A stretch of 64,000 nt of DNA. Origin: Valencia hispanica (lineage: Eukaryota > Chordata > Actinopteri > Cyprinodontiformes > Valenciidae). The stretch covers positions 15,230,239 through 15,294,238 of the forward strand of contig OY747715.1 in the NCBI GenBank assembly GCA_963556495.2, given 5' to 3'. Position 1 is the stretch's first letter; each line of letters opens with the position of its first letter. Below the pieces are notes generated by a model. That model was not told where the DNA came from. It saw only the letters and a program-made list of their open reading frames with translations, and ran no database searches. Shown here piece after piece: positions 1-11,044 of the stretch. A program made the position numbers and the translations under genes.

Positions 1-90
1 AACTAATGCGGTAAGTTACACATTTCACGCAAAAAGTAATTCGAGTACTCTAACGCATTACTTTGTAACGCGTTATCCACAACACTGGTT
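1..90. repeat. End of a MITE-like repeat
   Basis: The stretch contains the near-palindrome GTAACGCGTTA, a related TAACGCATTA, and then CAACACTGG. This layout is common at the ends of short non-autonomous DNA transposons in fish. Only one end lies in the window, so the other terminus and any target duplication cannot be checked. The family is not assigned. Confidence 0.35.
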
Positions 91-386
91 GTTGTAAACT
101 GCTTTACCACCAACTCTTCTTATTTTGACAAAGCCTGTTGTTTGGCGATGTCTGGTCATTTCCGTCTGAATTACAACCAATCAACAAGACTTAACCACAG
201 CTCCCGCTGAGCGACTCGATCAGACCCTTCCGAGTGCATACCCCCATTCAGGCACTCCGTTGGTTCCTGAAATGGACCCAAAAATGGCCCTGTCAGCCCG
301 GCCCGATGAAGTGGAGACACGCCGTATTGGAAAGTTCAGGTCAAATTACCCTGAAGTTCCAATAGTGGAAACGCGTCTATAGTCTC
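91..386. other. Unassigned sequence upstream of the first LINE
   Basis: No open frame or RNA gene is recognisable. A slightly GC-richer patch around 200-380 could be part of a degraded DNA transposon, but I could not pair any inverted repeats. Confidence 0.3.
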
Positions 387-1672
387 TGTCCCCAAGAAGC
401 AAAGGATCACCAGACTCAATGACAACACATGTCATGGTCATGAAGTCATTTGAGTGTCTGGTTCTCTCCTACTTCAAGACCTTCACGGCCCCCCTCCTGG
501 ACCCCCTGCAGTTTGCCTACAGAGCCAACAGGTCTGTAGACGATGCCATCAACACGGCTCTACACTACATCCTGCAGAATCTGGACTCCCAGGGAACCTA
601 CGCCAGGATTCTATTTGTGCACTGACTTTTTGACTGACAGGAACCAGCATGTGAGACTGGGGAAGAATATTTCGGACTGTGTTCTTTCTCCTCTGCTCTT
701 CTCACTGTACACCAACTGCTACACCTCCGACCACCAGTCTGTCAAGCTAATTAAGCTTGCAGATGACACCACCATAATTGGACTCATGTCGGACAGGGAT
801 GAGTCTGTCTACGGGATGGAGGCTGAACCTCTGGTGTCCTAGTACAGCCACAACAACCTGGTGCTGAACGCCCAGAAGACATTAGAGATTATTGTGGACT
901 TTAGGAAGCACACAGCCCCACTCCCCTCCCCATCCTCCTGTCTGACACCCCCTTCACCACTGTGGACTCATTCCACTTACTGGGCACCACCATCACCCAG
1001 GACCTCAAGGGGGATCCCACCATCATCTTTTACATAAAGAACGCCATGCAAGGGAAGTACTTCCTGAGGTAGCTGAGGAAATTCAACCTGCCAGCACGAA
1101 CAATGATGCAGTTCTACACAGCAGTCATCAAGTCCATCCTCATCTCCTCCATCACCGTGTGGTATGCTGGAGCTACCATCGGGGACAAACAGACTGCAGC
1201 TTGTTGTGCACTCTGCTGAGAAGGTGATTGACTGCAGACTCCCATCTCTACAGGACCTGTACACCTCCAAGACACTTGGGGGGGCAGGTCGGATCACAGC
1301 TGACCCTTCTTACCCTGGACACAGTCTTTTTCACCTGTTCCCCTCAGGGAGGAGGTTTCTGTCGTTTCGGACCAGAACTTCTGCAGATTTCAACAGTTTC
1401 TTCCCCTCTGCTGTTGGACTCATGAACAATAACGCTAAGAGTGTTCCCACTACCCGCTCTGTTTCAGTCACATAACCCTGTGTTGTGTTTGCACCTGCCT
1501 GATTTTTGCACTGATCATAACCTGCACTCATGTAATCCGTTTACCCTATTTTATTTTCATTTATTGCATGCTTAGAAGTGTTTATTTTATGTTGCACCAA
1601 GTACCGCAGCAATTTCCTAATGTTGTGAACCTGTTCACACTTATGGCAATAAAACCTTTCTGATTCCAATTC
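387..1672 (+). mobile_element. Truncated Rex1/CR1-clade LINE copy
   Basis: This is a 5'-truncated and internally deleted non-LTR retrotransposon. It starts inside the reverse transcriptase domain and runs through the C-terminal region to a short 3' UTR. The end is marked by AATAAA near 1651 and a TGATTC-like tail. Order of parts: fingers/palm motif (FAYRANRSVDD), a deletion, the catalytic box (KLADDTTIIG), then the thumb and C-terminal region (ITVWYAGAT, PGHSLFHLFPSGRR). The protein resembles Rex1/Babar elements of the CR1 group. The exact clade is a recognition call, not a computed one. Confidence 0.7.
419..1475 (+). pseudogene. Broken LINE reverse transcriptase
   Basis: This is the coding remnant of the Rex1-like LINE. 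The reading is spread over three frames: 419-625 holds the N-terminal RT part (QFAYRANRSVDDAINTAL), 543-842 holds the stretch through ADDTTIIG, and 1164-1475 holds the C-terminal region (SAEKVIDCRLPSLQDLY). About 70 codons that normally carry the first catalytic aspartate motif (AFNT-type) are missing near position 615, where the text jumps to DFLTDRNQHVRLGKN. Several stops and frameshifts follow. An intact element would encode an endonuclease plus RT. None of the endonuclease is present here. The copy is dead. Confidence 0.7.
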
Positions 1673-3130
1673 TTTTCTGTTTTTCCTGATAGGGTAGATG
1701 GAATAATGAAAATAATTTGTCTTTCTATTCTATTAGCAGACATCTGTCTTCTGGAGATGGCCTTCACTTTCCTCTTGAAGGTTGGATGTCATGGACTCAA
1801 AGTCCAGTTGACTCTAAATCTATGACTTCTGTGTGATTAGGGTGGGTCTGCCGGTATCATGGCTTAAACCTAATGGGAACATTGATTCATTACTTGAAAG
1901 CTTCTCTATGGTAAGATTACAACATCTTTAGAGGAAATAAATGTAATCAAGATCTTTGACGTTTTATCCATCTATTGATTAGGTAGAATACATAAAATGC
2001 ACATAACTATGCAAAGCGACAATGAACACTGGGTTCCTCTATTGGATATTGTAAGAGTATTAAGTCAAACATAGTCCTCCATGAACCAACTAAGCTGAAT
2101 GTACACTGCTTTAAATTAGTAGTTTATTAGAAGTACAAAGAAATCTGCTAAACTGACACAAGGACAATCAGAATAGGTGCTAAATGTCCACATGAGCCAT
2201 GATGCTTTCATCTACAGCATTACCTTCTGAAAAAAGAGAAAAAGAATCACTGATGTAAAGAGGTATTTCAGTCAGTAAAGTGATTTGTCAAAATTATTTT
2301 TGAAAGCAGGATGATGCTTAAAATCTTTGTATGCATCCTTGAATTTGCTGTTTGTGCATCAACACATAAATAAAAACAGATGTCTGGTTTGGCTTAATAA
2401 ATTATTGCTATTTAGTGGAAACAAGTGCTCCAGAAACATTACGTTTATTCTGTCTCCATGAATGTCTGTGCCAGGGGTGTTTTTAAAGGGTACCTTGAAT
2501 GATGTTTGGAAGACAACTAAAGGTAAGAAATCCGGTGTACTTGGAGATGGTAGTACGAATGACAGTCAAGCACTGGCTTTATCTGATTTGCAGGAAACAA
2601 CTGCACAATTTGCATGCTAATGCTGATAGTGGCCTTCAGGTAACTGGAAGGGCTATTTATAATTACAAGTACACATGCATCATGCAGATCTGCAAGTTAG
2701 AAACAGCTGTGTTTTTGTTTTTTGTCTGCCTCCATGGTAATGTTTCTGAATCCACCTAGATGTACTAGTCAAGGTACAAAATGGTGGCTTTGCTGAAACA
2801 ATGACATTCTGATGCTGTGCCAAATATCTGAGGTAAAACTTGAAGAGGTGATTAAAGTGGTGGAAAAAAACACTAACCCTCAGCCAGTATGACTGTTGGC
2901 TACCATGGAGACAGAACTTGACTAGTGCACAGACGTTGCCAACCCAAAAGGTAACCCACTGATTTACTGCCGTTTTGGCATCATATCACAAGTATACTCC
3001 CCTCCCAGGTGCTGTTTGATCTTACACTTTTGAAGAAAGATTTTCCCCAGACAACAGAAATGATATTTTGTTTCTTTACATATTTTTCTATAAATATAAT
3101 AATAATGGGAAATGATAATTGATTACTTGT
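1673..3130. other. Gene-free AT-rich stretch
   Basis: I see only short chance open frames and no transposon termini, RNA gene or splice-flanked exon that I can support. The sequence is ordinary AT-rich intergenic or intronic DNA. Confidence 0.4.
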
Positions 3131-3229
3131 CAATTGGGGCCTGACAAAGCAATGCAGGGAGAGGCAGTGCAGTGCATGGTAGGCACCTATTCTTCACCTG
3201 TACCTGACAGTAGTGTCCACAGCGCTTCT

Positions 3230-3439
3230 AAAGCTGTCTCGTTGTCTCTCTCTGACTCTGTTGGTCTGTGTCTCAGCGGCAGGTGAGTGAATCTGCTTAG
3301 TCAGAGGGACACATCAGCTAATAGAGCTCCGGGAGTTGACGTCACTTCTCCCAGCATGCAACAGTTAAAATCGAATGGGCGCCATTTTGGCAGTCTCCCG
3401 CAGTTATTTGCAGCGAACCCAAACTTAAAAACGGTAAAT
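3230..3439 (+). promoter_or_regulatory. Promoter-like patch before the THAP start
   Basis: Three promoter-type signals lie together. A strong splice-donor match CAG|GTGAGT sits at 3280-3288 after a pyrimidine-rich stretch. A perfect CRE palindrome TGACGTCA sits at 3337-3344. GGCGCCATTTTGGC at 3378-3391 contains a YY1-type CCAT core. They lie 50-160 bases before a recognisable THAP initiation codon. The patch could be a real promoter with a non-coding first exon, or the promoter of a THAP-bearing transposon. Motif matches alone are weak evidence. Confidence 0.3.
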
Positions 3440-3602
3440 ATGGTGGATACCTATTGTGCCCCAGGATGCCATAACAGACGGGGATGAGATAAGGGAAGAG
3501 CGTTCTATTGGATTCCCAAGGATCCAGAACGCAGAAAACGATTGATTATTGCCATGAAACGCCCGATCAGTGATCAGGCAGAAATTAAGCCGTTTCATTT
3601 AG
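3440..3602 (+). pseudogene. THAP zinc-finger N-terminus with an in-frame stop
   Basis: Translation from the ATG gives MVDTYCAPGCHNRRG, then a TGA stop at 3485-3487. The same frame continues with DKGRAFYWIPKDPERRKR and LIIAMKR. This is the start of a THAP (C2CH) DNA-binding domain: the first Cys pair (C6, C10), the basic RR, and the FYxIPKDxERRKRW-like core. The second Cys-His pair and the AVPTIF-type end are not in this exon, so the zinc site is incomplete. THAP domains occur in host THAP genes and in P-element or Kolobok-type transposases. The open frame can end at TTA-G|GT (3602/3603), a weak donor leaving phase 1, which matches the candidate acceptor at 4845. The premature stop makes a pseudogene most likely. 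Confidence 0.5.
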
Positions 3603-4845
3603 GTTTTTTGAGTGATTCACCTGTAATTCAGATTTATTACCGTTTGTATGATAACTGCTCTTGTATCATTAAGTGAAGCAAATTATTTTTAAATAAAATA
3701 CTTTATTTCCTGAGATGAACATACAAAATGTTGCACAAACACATAACCTAACTACAGCCCGTTGCTCATGGTAACCAAAATCAGTACAGGTCTCCCTCCC
3801 GCTGACAACAACACAATCCTTTGCAGGAAGATTCCAGATCTGGATCCCGATGACAAACCCCGATTGTGTCCATTTATATCTCTCCCGACTTTTATATACT
3901 TTAATTGATGCTCCGGAGTAGGACGAAGGAAAATTGATCAGGAAATGTCAGGGGATGGGCGTCATAACCCTGCTACAGCAGTTTAGGATTAATTTCGGGA
4001 CAACACAGATCAATTATTATACGAAGTTCGTAAAATTTATCACCGACAATCATTTGACTCTGACACGTCGCGGTAATAACAGTCCGACTTTGTATCGACA
4101 TTTCATACCTTCCCCAGTGATCAATCAGGACATATTTAGTATCAGTGGATTGCTCAGGATCTCAGGATTATAAAGATGCAACTGTCATCGCTCTATCTGA
4201 AAAACTGAACATAACAGATCTAAAAAACGGATCTTGGGTAAAAATAGATCAAATAAAACAGATAATATTCCAATTTTAAGGCAAAATGAATGATGGAAAA
4301 GTCAGAGTCTGATTATTATGATCTACTGTTGGTGCCTATGACTCAGAGTTTTTAAAATAAACTATATTATCTTAAGTTCTCTGTCAGACAGCAGGTAAAA
4401 CACTAAACATGACTCAGTTATTTAATGGAGAAAAAATTCCTACATCATTTAAAAAAACATATTTGCTCAAACACATTTCCAACAACCATTAATTATAATA
4501 TTTTTCTGCAAATAATAATAAATATTCTTTAGTCTTTTTGATTTATTATGCTGTTTTTTCAAAGCAAACCTTCAAATTTATGTGAGAGATGAAAATGACA
4601 TCTGACTGCATTTACCTCAACAATCTGATGTTAGATTAAGTATGTTGTAACTTGAATCCATATTAATTTGATTGATTTGATTTTAAAGTCTTATTTGTTT
4701 CACTTTTGGTTGAGAACACCCTAAAAGGAGGATCATTTTTATAAAAATTTTAAACAACCATATTGTTCTTATTATATTTATTTGTAATGACTTGGTGTTT
4801 CAGTTTCAGCAGCAGTAACAACTGTATTATTGTTCTCTGTCACAG
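3603..4845. other. Possible intron of the THAP locus
   Basis: No clear exon is present. A short open stretch, 3934-4173, has no recognisable family. A second open stretch after an acceptor-like CTCAG near 4165 encodes about 37 codons (DYKDATVIALSEKLNITDLK...) before a stop. Either could be an exon or chance. The remainder is AT-rich. Confidence 0.3.
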
Positions 4846-5063
4846 TGGACCTGCCTGATGTGTTATTCATGGAGGAGAACCAGGCTGAGGCTGTTCTGCA
4901 GTTGAGGTTGAGAGAAGATCTAGCGGATGACGATGAGGAGGAATCAATCCTGGAGCCCTTCAAATTCAGATTTTTCAGCATAGAAGATATGTGTGTATTC
5001 TGCGAGGAAATAATGGACAACCGAAACTATGTAGCCTACCGTGAATGTCACACAGATGACTAA
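4846..5063 (+). CDS. Candidate 3'-terminal exon, acidic protein
   Basis: A good splice acceptor (TGTTCTCTGTCACAG) precedes a 72-residue open stretch that ends in TAA at 5061-5063, and AATAAA follows at 5071. The product is acidic (ADDDEEESILEP), with a CVFCEEIMDNRN segment near the C-terminus. I do not recognise a family. The exon begins in phase 1, so it can join the THAP fragment at 3602 without a frameshift. That is suggestive but would occur by chance one time in three. No promoter or start codon lies in this exon itself. It may be the last exon of an unrecognised gene or a captured exon in a decayed transposon. Confidence 0.3.
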
Positions 5064-5076
5064 CTTTTAGAATAAA

Positions 5077-5284
5077 GGTCTGTCTCTACAGAACATTGGA
5101 TAATGTTGTGACTTGTGTGTTTTTCTCATTGATCACTTAATAATTCACTTGTATAATATTGTAGATATGAAGAGTTAGCGTTGTATCTAGCTGTACTTAG
5201 GTGTTTCAGCAGCACAAAAACATGATTAGCATAGACGTAAAACCAAAAATAAATAAGTGCAATAAATTATTGCAGTTTTCGAGA
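5077..5284. other. Gene-free sequence
   Basis: No open frame of note. AT-rich spacer between the candidate terminal exon and the LINE tail. Confidence 0.4.
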
Positions 5285-5590
5285 TCTTTAGCTTTATTGA
5301 TTGATTGATTCTTTATTATCCCCGAGGGGCAATTTGTTCCACAGCAGCCACTGGCACAGCCAACACATAAATACAGTAAAAGATACAATAAAATGAACAA
5401 TAAGTTGTTCAAAGAAAGAAAAATAAATAACAATTAACCCATAGATGTCATCCTGGAAAAGTTACAAATTGCAATGTTTAGAGCTGGTTCAAGTATTTAA
5501 CAGCTAATGGTACAAATTATCTTATGTATCGGTTTGACTTGGATCTAATACCATTGTGGATAGCATTTTGTCCTAGATTTGGACAGAATA
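5285..5590 (-). mobile_element. 3' end of a LINE, minus strand
   Basis: Read on the minus strand, the C-terminal motif NRYIRNFVPLAVKYLN-like is followed by a stop, a short UTR and CCCTCGGGGATAATAAAG. The element ends in tandem ATCA units (TGATTGATTGATT on the plus strand at about 5296-5310). This is the usual end of CR1/Rex1-like LINEs in fish. Only the extreme 3' end survives. Confidence 0.5.
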
Positions 5591-6865
5591 TATCATAATG
5601 ACCACATTAGGACTCATGTGCAACATTAAAGGAAAACACAGAAAAAAAACAAAAAAAAACAAAAGATTATATAAATGAAAACTATATATAAACTATAGAG
5701 AAAGAATTGATTGATTTTACGTAATATTAAATAATGGATTTGTGAGGAGAGCGATTCAACCGGAACTGATTTCGTGATTTTATTTTGAAATATAACAATC
5801 GGAAGTACGTTTGCAGTTTTATTTTGAAATGTATCCCATGCATTTCCCATCCTGACAGTGGAGGTCGTTCTGACAGTGGAGCCTGCACCGGAAGCGACCT
5901 GACAGTGGAGGTCTGCAGCCAGGTGCTCTTGTGCAAGTTGGCTTTACTTATGACTACTTATAATTGCTCGGTTGGTTTTAGCTATTTAAGCTTTGAAGCT
6001 CAATACTAATATCTTGCTGAAGCGAAGTAGGAAACAGAACATCTGATTGGGGATCCAACTGATTACGCACCACGTGGCAGGCCCTGTTTAAATTTCCTGA
6101 AATTTTCTAGTTACTTGTTGTTGGTTGATTTATTTATAAGTGAGATAACTTACACTTAAAAGTTGCATATGCAAAATGCAATCTATCAAAGATCCAGAGG
6201 TCACTCCGACACGAGCAGTAAGAACTACATTTGATCATAATCTACTTTTATTGCATGTTTCACAGTTCTGTGACTTAAAGTACAAATCTAAAGGATTTTT
6301 GCAGATGGAGAAGCTTATTTTTGCTCTTTTACATGAATATAAATTGAAAGAGCCTTTAGTATGCAACAGGTATTTGAAAGGAGTCTGTTGAGGTTGAGCA
6401 TGACTCTGTTTCTTGCATTTGGTATTTAGGAAGTGGGACATTGTCCACCTGACTGACCTCCCATCTAAATCTAGCCTCATTCTCATTTTTCTTTTCCCTT
6501 TCTTTTCATTCTACCACCCTATTTTAAGTTGTGTTGGTGATGAGTTTTTTTTTTATTCAATAGAACATCCCTTCCAAATGAGAGCAAAAAAATGTCCATT
6601 CAAATAATTATGCTTTTTGTGGGTTTTTGTAATTTTTGTGGGGGATTTTTCATTTGCAGTAAAAAAGAGAATGTATATTTTCTAACTACCTTTTCTGCTG
6701 TGCAAGACCAAGGAAACGAGTTTAAATTCTTCTCCTTTGAAAGTTGCCAAGCTTTAGCACATCTTACTGAGCTACCTATAGCATTTAAAAGTGGAAGGAA
6801 AGAAGAGTCTTCATTTATCAACTTCCTTCTACTGGGAGCAGCTCCCTGTTTAGGATCATAAGGTG
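5591..6865. other. Gene-free stretch
   Basis: No gene recognised. CTGACAGTGGAG recurs three times between 5851 and 5915 as an irregular minisatellite. The rest is AT-rich with chance frames only. Confidence 0.4.
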
Positions 6866-6897
6866 TCCTTACAGCCTTTATGAAAAGGCTGTAAGGA
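6866..6897. repeat. Perfect 13-bp inverted repeat, 6-nt loop
   Basis: TCCTTACAGCCTT (6866-6878) is exactly repeated in inverse at 6885-6897. It could form a hairpin in DNA or RNA. No flanking transposon features were found. Confidence 0.7.
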
Positions 6898-7195
6898 GTG
6901 ACTTTGATTGCTTGGAACCATCTTTTGGATTAATCTGTTATAGCTGTAGAATATCCAAGTTAAGCTTTGAGTTGTCTGCATATTGTAATTTTATGTTTAT
7001 CTAATTCTACAGTGGTGTTACTCCCAAAAATAAAACTGTTGTGTTTTCACAAATAGAATAAAGGTTTTATTAATGTAAATTAATGAATTTTAAAGACTCT
7101 GTTGTTGGGGAAATATAGCAGTTAATTTTTTTTTACTAGCAGACACTAGGAAAGAAGTTTCATAATCAGAAATAAGTGTATTATCTTAAATTAAA

Positions 7196-7700
7196 GAACA
7201 GGTCACCCATGAGATGGGTGACCAGGGCTTTAGGGTATGGGTAGTGGTTGCAGCAGACCAGCAGGAAGTTTGTGTCCAGTTTTATTTTTGGGTGCAGATA
7301 TTGCAGGCAAGTACATAGTCCTTTACGTCTTTATGGAGGGATGGCCACCAAAGCCTTCAGGAGATTAGTGCAATGGCACGGCTGATTCCAGGCTGACAGG
7401 CAAACTTGCCAGTGTATCCAATGAATAACTCTGGATCTGACAGCAGTTGGGATAAAGGTTCAGTTGGAAGGTCCAGTACCATCTCGCAAGTCAAAGAACC
7501 AACGGTACAGCTCGGGGGTAGAATGGGTTGTCGAATCTTGCCAATGTCGTCTGCGGAGTACTAATGGGAGAGAGCGTTGGGTTTAATGTTTTTAGATCCT
7601 GGGTGGTAAGATATGGACAGGTTAAAAACGGGAAAAGAACTAAGGTCTCCACCCACCGGAGCTGACACTGGTGCCTCTGCTGCGCCATCCAGTGGATCAC
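7196..7700 (-). mobile_element. Ty3/gypsy pol fragment (RNase H end to integrase H2C2)
   Basis: Minus-strand frames read in the order of a gypsy polyprotein. First comes the end of RNase H (FNLSISYHPGSKNIKPNALS, about 7630-7570). Then a linker follows, and then the integrase zinc-binding region (PGISRAIALIS, WWPSLHKDVKDYVLACNICTQK, about 7420-7290), whose Cys pair is visible in CNIC. The text ends near PWSPI at 7205, before the integrase catalytic core. Frames shift at least three times, so this is a dead fragment about 500 bp long. No LTR is attached. Confidence 0.7.
7201..7223. repeat. Perfect 10-bp inverted repeat, 3-nt loop
   Basis: GGTCACCCAT-GAG-ATGGGTGACC forms a perfect hairpin at the exact point where the gypsy fragment ends. 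One arm fits the gypsy reading, so the second arm may mark a foldback rearrangement at the breakpoint. Confidence 0.7.
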
Positions 7701-9464
7701 CTGCAGATCTCATGTTGATTCACAAACCAAACCTCCAGACTCATAAGACGCCAGCCAATGGCATATTAAATAGTATTTTGCCTAGGCATTTCAGTTTCCC
7801 AAGTTACAGTTTCTTTAGAATATTTTAGATAGGCTCAAAAAAAAGAAATCAGCAAATTTTCTGCAAATAATTTAATTATGCTCCACAGAACAATTCACAA
7901 ATACTTTAATGTGAATAGGCGGGGGTCCAGTGTATATTTACTCACCACTGATATAAAAGATTAGTCATAGTTTGACCCTCCCCAAAAAGTTACCCTGAAA
8001 CATGGGAAGCTTTTAATCTTTTCTAATTAACTACAGTTGCAAAACAATTTCAATAGACCCTCATCTCATTGCTTAGGATATTTGCTGAGAAGAGCTTACA
8101 GAAACGACAAGCTAACTGTAGCTCTACTCCTCTCCGTTTTCATAAGGGAATGCAAAGTATTTTAGTTTTTTAACTAAAGATGATCACATTTGGTTCAGAT
8201 TGAATAAAACACATTAAAAAAGCTCTTGGGTTTAGTACCAATGGAAAGTTTCCAAACAGATGCTAGATAAGCGCATTCTCACAATGCTTACAAATTATTC
8301 ACTTCTTGTTTGTCACCGTCAATTTTTTTTACACAATGTTCCAAAAATGCTTCCAGGAAATTCATTTAGGAGTGGTTGCGCCTTTTTCAGTCCTTATGCA
8401 GTCAACTGTGTCAAGAAGACCAATTTTTGGGCAAGTTTGTTAATGAGACCAACTTTCTTTTTTACTTCAAAAGAAGACTTTCAAATGTTGATTGAGAGTG
8501 TGAAGCTTAAACCATTCATCTATGTACCTGAGCCCCATTGCAATAGCTCACACTGAATCATCACATGACACAGCAGCTGGAGAAATCTACTACATGAGAA
8601 AAACCTAAAGATTGACACCAAATACTGTGGTGTTTTAATATTGTGAGAGCTTATTAAACACATGTAAATTTCAAGGCTTTAGGTCTGTCTGTGTCTTTGT
8701 CCTTGCAAAAAAGTTCTTCAAACACTTTTTTATAGACAGGTCTTCATCCGTATGAAAAAAATGGGTTATCAGTTCAAAAATCCAACAAATTAAAACACCT
8801 CACTAGATAGGCTTAGGCTTCTTTGGAAAAAGAATGAAGCACAATGTTTGAGAAACATCAAATCACTTAAAGTAATATTTTATACTCCCCAGACCTCTGC
8901 CCTGGTGAGACTTTGTCAAAGTTAAGCCCAGAGCATTAAAGAACACTGCGTAAGTCCATGCTGGTTTTATAAAGCTCGCCTGATATCCACATTTCAGAGT
9001 CTGCACTATTTATGTATTAACCCTAAAGAAGAAATAAACTACAGGATTATTTAGATACCTGAAGATACCAGATTATTGATGGCTCCATTTCTTCAACTTT
9101 TCTCTGGAAATGTGACTAAAAGGCAAAGCCTGAGACGAAGAATAGTAATGGAGAAATAAGCATGTTCACTTGGTGGAGTTCCAGTCATCACAGCATGCAT
9201 TGCTGGGATCCATCAACCCAGACACTCTGTATCCAATCTATAAAATGAACTGGATAAGGAGATGTTTTGTGTATGCACAGCAGGAACCACAACAATGCAG
9301 TTAGAGCATAGATTGAAGAATTTGAATAACAAGGTGTGTTGAGTCAGACGAAGCTTTATTGCTTAGAAAATCTCTAGTATGTAGTCGAAAAAACTATTGA
9401 CATATCCAATAACAGGGATGGCATATTTTAAATTTGGGACATCCCTGCCTGAGCACTGGATCAA
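7701..9464. other. Gene-free stretch
   Basis: No coding, RNA or element signature that I can support. The 98-codon open frame at 8260-8556 has no recognisable domain and normal AT-rich composition. Confidence 0.4.
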
Positions 9465-10019
9465 ATGCCTTCTCATTATTCTGTTAGCAAGGGCAATGTT
9501 TCTCTTTGGATTAAAGGACTGATGTCGCAACAGGACCTCGAAAAACTCATCCATGCGTTTATCTTTAGTCAGATTGATTACTGCAACAGCATCTTCACAG
9601 GTCTGCCTAAGAAGTCAATTAGACAGCTACAGCTGATCCAGAACGCTGCTGCTCGTGTTCTCACTAGAACCAGGAAAGTAGAGCACATCACCCCAGTTCT
9701 AAAGTCCTTACACTGGCTCCCCGGAGCTCAAAGAATAGACTTCAAAATACTCCTACTGGTTTATAAATCATTACATGGCTTAGCACCAAAATATGTTGAA
9801 GACCTACTGTTACTATACCAACCCCCCAGACCACTAAGGTCCTCGGATTCCGGTCTATTCAGCATCACTAGAATCAGAACCAAACATGGAGAAGGAGCTT
9901 TAAGTTTCTATGCTCCTGTAAGCTGGAACAAACTTCCAGACAACTGCAAAGCTCCTGAAACACTGAGTTCTTTTAAATCGCAGCTAAAAACGTATCTGTT
10001 TAGAGCTGCCTTTGAGTAA
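9465..10019 (+). pseudogene. L2 ORF2 C-terminal fragment (open)
   Basis: This open frame holds the conserved C-terminal region of L2-type ORF2. Motifs in order: [67 protein letters not shown], and the end LKTYLFRAAFE before TAA. The endonuclease and the catalytic part of the reverse transcriptase are absent. The first ~15 codons are unlike the family and are flanking sequence. The frame being open over ~170 codons suggests that truncation happened at insertion and that the copy is not very old. Confidence 0.75.
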
Positions 10020-10190
10020 TGCTTTAATTTATCATATGTTTTGTGCATGCTTCTTGCTTTATTGCTGTTTCTACTTCATATGCTTTGTCTGTGTTTTACT
10101 GCTATTTTTATTTTAACCCTTAATCATGTAAAGCACCTTAAATTACCTTGTTGAAAGTGTGCTATACAAACAAAATTGCCTTGCCTCGCC
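9470..10190 (+). mobile_element. 5'-truncated L2-clade LINE, 3' end
   Basis: The copy keeps the last ~170 codons of the L2 ORF2 and its 3' UTR. It ends in GTGTGCTATACAAACAAAAT followed by TGCCTTGCC-type short repeats, the usual L2 tail in fish. It belongs to the same broad group as the large L2 copy at 55261-59639, but its C-terminus and tail differ, so it is a different subfamily. Confidence 0.75.
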
Positions 10191-10559
10191 TATTCCTTGC
10201 AAAAGACAAAAACAAAACAGTGAAACCCTGTTGAGAATACTTTTGGTGTCTGTCAGTCTACACAGGGGTCTGATTGTTTATAAAGTGAAGGAGCCTGTCA
10301 TTTAGCTTCACTGTAATTACAGCTTGCAAACAGAAAAATACTTAGTGTTTGTTGAAATAACCTTCTTGGCCAACTGCCTCCAATGTAGGAAAGTAATTGC
10401 AATGTCACAATTGTGCAGAACTGATTCATTAAAACCCGAGTTGACCAACCACCAAACATGCTCTTGTTAAACAGGAAACAGCCATGGAGAAGGGATGTAC
10501 ACCAACTAAATGAACAAAATCGCTGTTGTAAAGTACATTTAACCCGATGAAAAGTAATG
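10191..10559. other. Gene-free sequence
   Basis: No feature recognised between the L2 tail and the Tc1-like remnant. Confidence 0.4.
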
Positions 10560-10790
10560 CATCACACTCTGATTGGTAGAAATTCAAGTACATGAGAAAC
10601 AAATTCATCCAGATCTCAGTCTGAAAGCTGTTACAAAGCCATTTTTAAGGATTTGGGACTCCGGCACCCCAGTTAAAGCCATTGTCCACAAATTCAGAAA
10701 GCATAAAACACTGGTTAACCTTTACAAGAGGGATGGCCAATCGAATTATGCCCATAAGGGTGTATCATCTTATCCAGGCGTTAACACAAG
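10560..10790 (+). mobile_element. Decayed Tc1-like transposase N-terminal region
   Basis: The frame from 10573 contains IHPDLSLKAVTKPFLRIWDSG and VKAIVHKFRKHKTLVNLYKR, which resembles the paired helix-turn-helix DNA-binding part of Tc1 transposases (xxIVxKFKxHxTVxNLPRSGR). The catalytic DDE domain and the terminal repeats are missing. The match is to a short segment and could be coincidental in part. Confidence 0.4.
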
Positions 10791-11044
10791 TTGGTTGGAT
10801 AGTTTTTTTCCAACAAAGATCTGAAATATTTACTGTAAATATCATAAAGATTAAATAAATAAATAAAACTTTTTCACAACACAGTAGATCTTAAAAAAGA
10901 ATATTCTTTTTATATTTTCCTACAGTTCTCTATAATTACGAAATTTCCCCCCTAAAAATGAAAAAGGGGCAAAAATTAAATTTAAAAAGTAGTGTTATGG
11001 CAAAAAATAAGTATTTCAGGGTTTGCATAATAAAGAAGACTTGA

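Noticed and set aside
3485..3487. In-frame TGA in the THAP fragment as a selenocysteine codon
   Set aside because: THAP proteins are not selenoproteins and no SECIS-like fold was evident downstream; a premature stop is the simpler reading.
9363..9554. 63-codon minus-strand frame near the L2 fragment
   Set aside because: No domain; it overlaps the 5' edge of the plus-strand L2 reading.
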